A stretch of DNA of 23,282 nt from WQUF01 sp031549885 (GTDB lineage Bacteria > Bacillota > Clostridia > Clostridiales > Clostridiaceae), in assembly GCA_031549885.1 (NCBI GenBank), contig JAVBPD010000020.1:1-23282 (forward strand), written 5' to 3'. Positions 23,006 through 23,282 of the stretch are shown here, in pieces. The first letter of the stretch is position 1; the number at the start of each line of letters is the position of its first letter. The translations under genes were made by a program, and so were the position numbers. The notes beneath the pieces are model-generated. The model worked only from the letters and a program-made list of their open reading frames with translations. It had not been told where the DNA came from and did no database searches.

Positions 23006-23282
23006 TTATAACAAATTGCTTAAATCTACATTCTTATCTTTTTTAATTATTTTATCTAAAGTGCTCTGGGTCACACATCCTCTATTTAAATATTGTGCCA
23101 TATGCCTTTCATTAACTCTTATTTTTATACAATTTTTGCTTCCTTTTCCATTAAATTTTATATATCTTTCTTTTATAGAAAGAATTGTATCTAAAACCTC
23201 GCAAACTAGCTGGTTATCTAAATTTAATACTATAGTTGTTCTTATAGGAGTCATTTTCTTTGTCCTTTCAACTTTTAATTCC
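23006..23282 (-). CDS. ParB-like DNA-binding protein, copy 2 (N-terminal part outside window)
   Basis: The frame is open from the right edge to TAA at 23006, giving 91 visible codons. The first ATG seen (23254) is internal, because the frame and the similarity to copy 1 continue to the edge. The visible part begins in the region after the helix-turn-helix, at the residues equivalent to about 280 of copy 1, and adds the C-terminal tail that copy 1 loses at the window edge: VNERHMAQYLNRGCVTQS and a lysine-rich end. In the shared 55 or so residues there is one change (Ala to Thr). Copy number, intactness of the N-terminal part and any ParA partner lie outside the window. Confidence 0.82.
   Translation of the reverse strand, partial: ELKVERTKKMTPIRTTIVLNLDNQLVCEVLDTILSIKERYIKFNGKGSKNCIKIRVNERHMAQYLNRGCVTQSTLDKIIKKDKNVDLSNLL
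23118..23282. repeat. Direct repeat, right copy (inside ParB-like gene copy 2)
   Basis: These bases match 1-165 without gaps and with four mismatches. The repeat is cut by the window edge. To the left of 23118 copy 1 has no counterpart inside the window, so the other boundary is also unknown. Confidence 0.95.

Noticed and set aside
1..23282. CRISPR array, tRNA or rRNA genes, intact transposase
   Set aside because: No regularly spaced short repeats, no recognisable RNA gene and no transposase reading frame were seen on either strand.

Overview
The window reads as chromosome of a low-GC, strictly anaerobic Firmicute, most likely an acetogenic clostridium. The sequence is AT-rich, Shine-Dalgarno sites are strong, intergenic DNA is short, and a complete carbon monoxide dehydrogenase/acetyl-CoA synthase (CODH/ACS) gene set of the Wood-Ljungdahl carbonyl branch is present. 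I cannot name the species. The methyl-branch genes (fhs, folD, metF and relatives) are not in the window.

Layout. (1) 1-1001, minus: most of a ParB-like DNA-binding protein gene that runs off the left edge. (2) 1090-3898, minus: a corrinoid methyl-transfer operon with a methyl-H4folate methyltransferase, a corrinoid protein, a UroD-family substrate methyltransferase and a 49-residue unknown protein, closed by a hairpin. It looks like an O-demethylase (methoxyl-group) system. (3) 4031-6018: two minus-strand genes (DUF3786 and a cysteine-rich zinc-ribbon protein) face a plus-strand DUF1638 gene across a 386-bp gap with a good promoter in each direction. (4) 6211-16051, plus: acsC-acsV-cooC-acsD-acsE-acsA-acsB, ending at a strong terminator. 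(5) 16072-20811, plus: a CsoR/RcnR-type metal sensor, a G-tract palindrome that looks like its operator, a CbiM/Q/O-type nickel (or cobalt) importer and a second RACo-like corrinoid-activating ATPase, closed by an 18-bp perfect hairpin. (6) 20812-22625: a single CstA-family transporter gene with its own promoter. (7) 22626-23282: a 3' scrap of another activator gene, an IS-end-like hairpin, and the C-terminal end of a second copy of the ParB-like gene.

How the parts fit. The left operon would move a methyl group from an external donor, perhaps a methoxylated aromatic, through a corrinoid protein to tetrahydrofolate. AcsE passes methyl groups from methyl-H4folate to the corrinoid iron-sulfur protein AcsCD, and AcsAB joins them with CO and CoA to give acetyl-CoA. 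AcsV reactivates oxidised corrinoid, CooC helps insert nickel, and the metal importer with its sensor would supply and meter nickel for CODH/ACS. The second activator may serve the left-hand corrinoid protein, which has no activator next to it.

The strongest unexplained structural signal is at the edges. Bases 1-165 recur at 23118-23282 in direct orientation with four mismatches, three of them synonymous, so two ParB-like paralogues bracket the whole acs region. The activator-gene scrap next to the second copy also points to past duplication or recombination.
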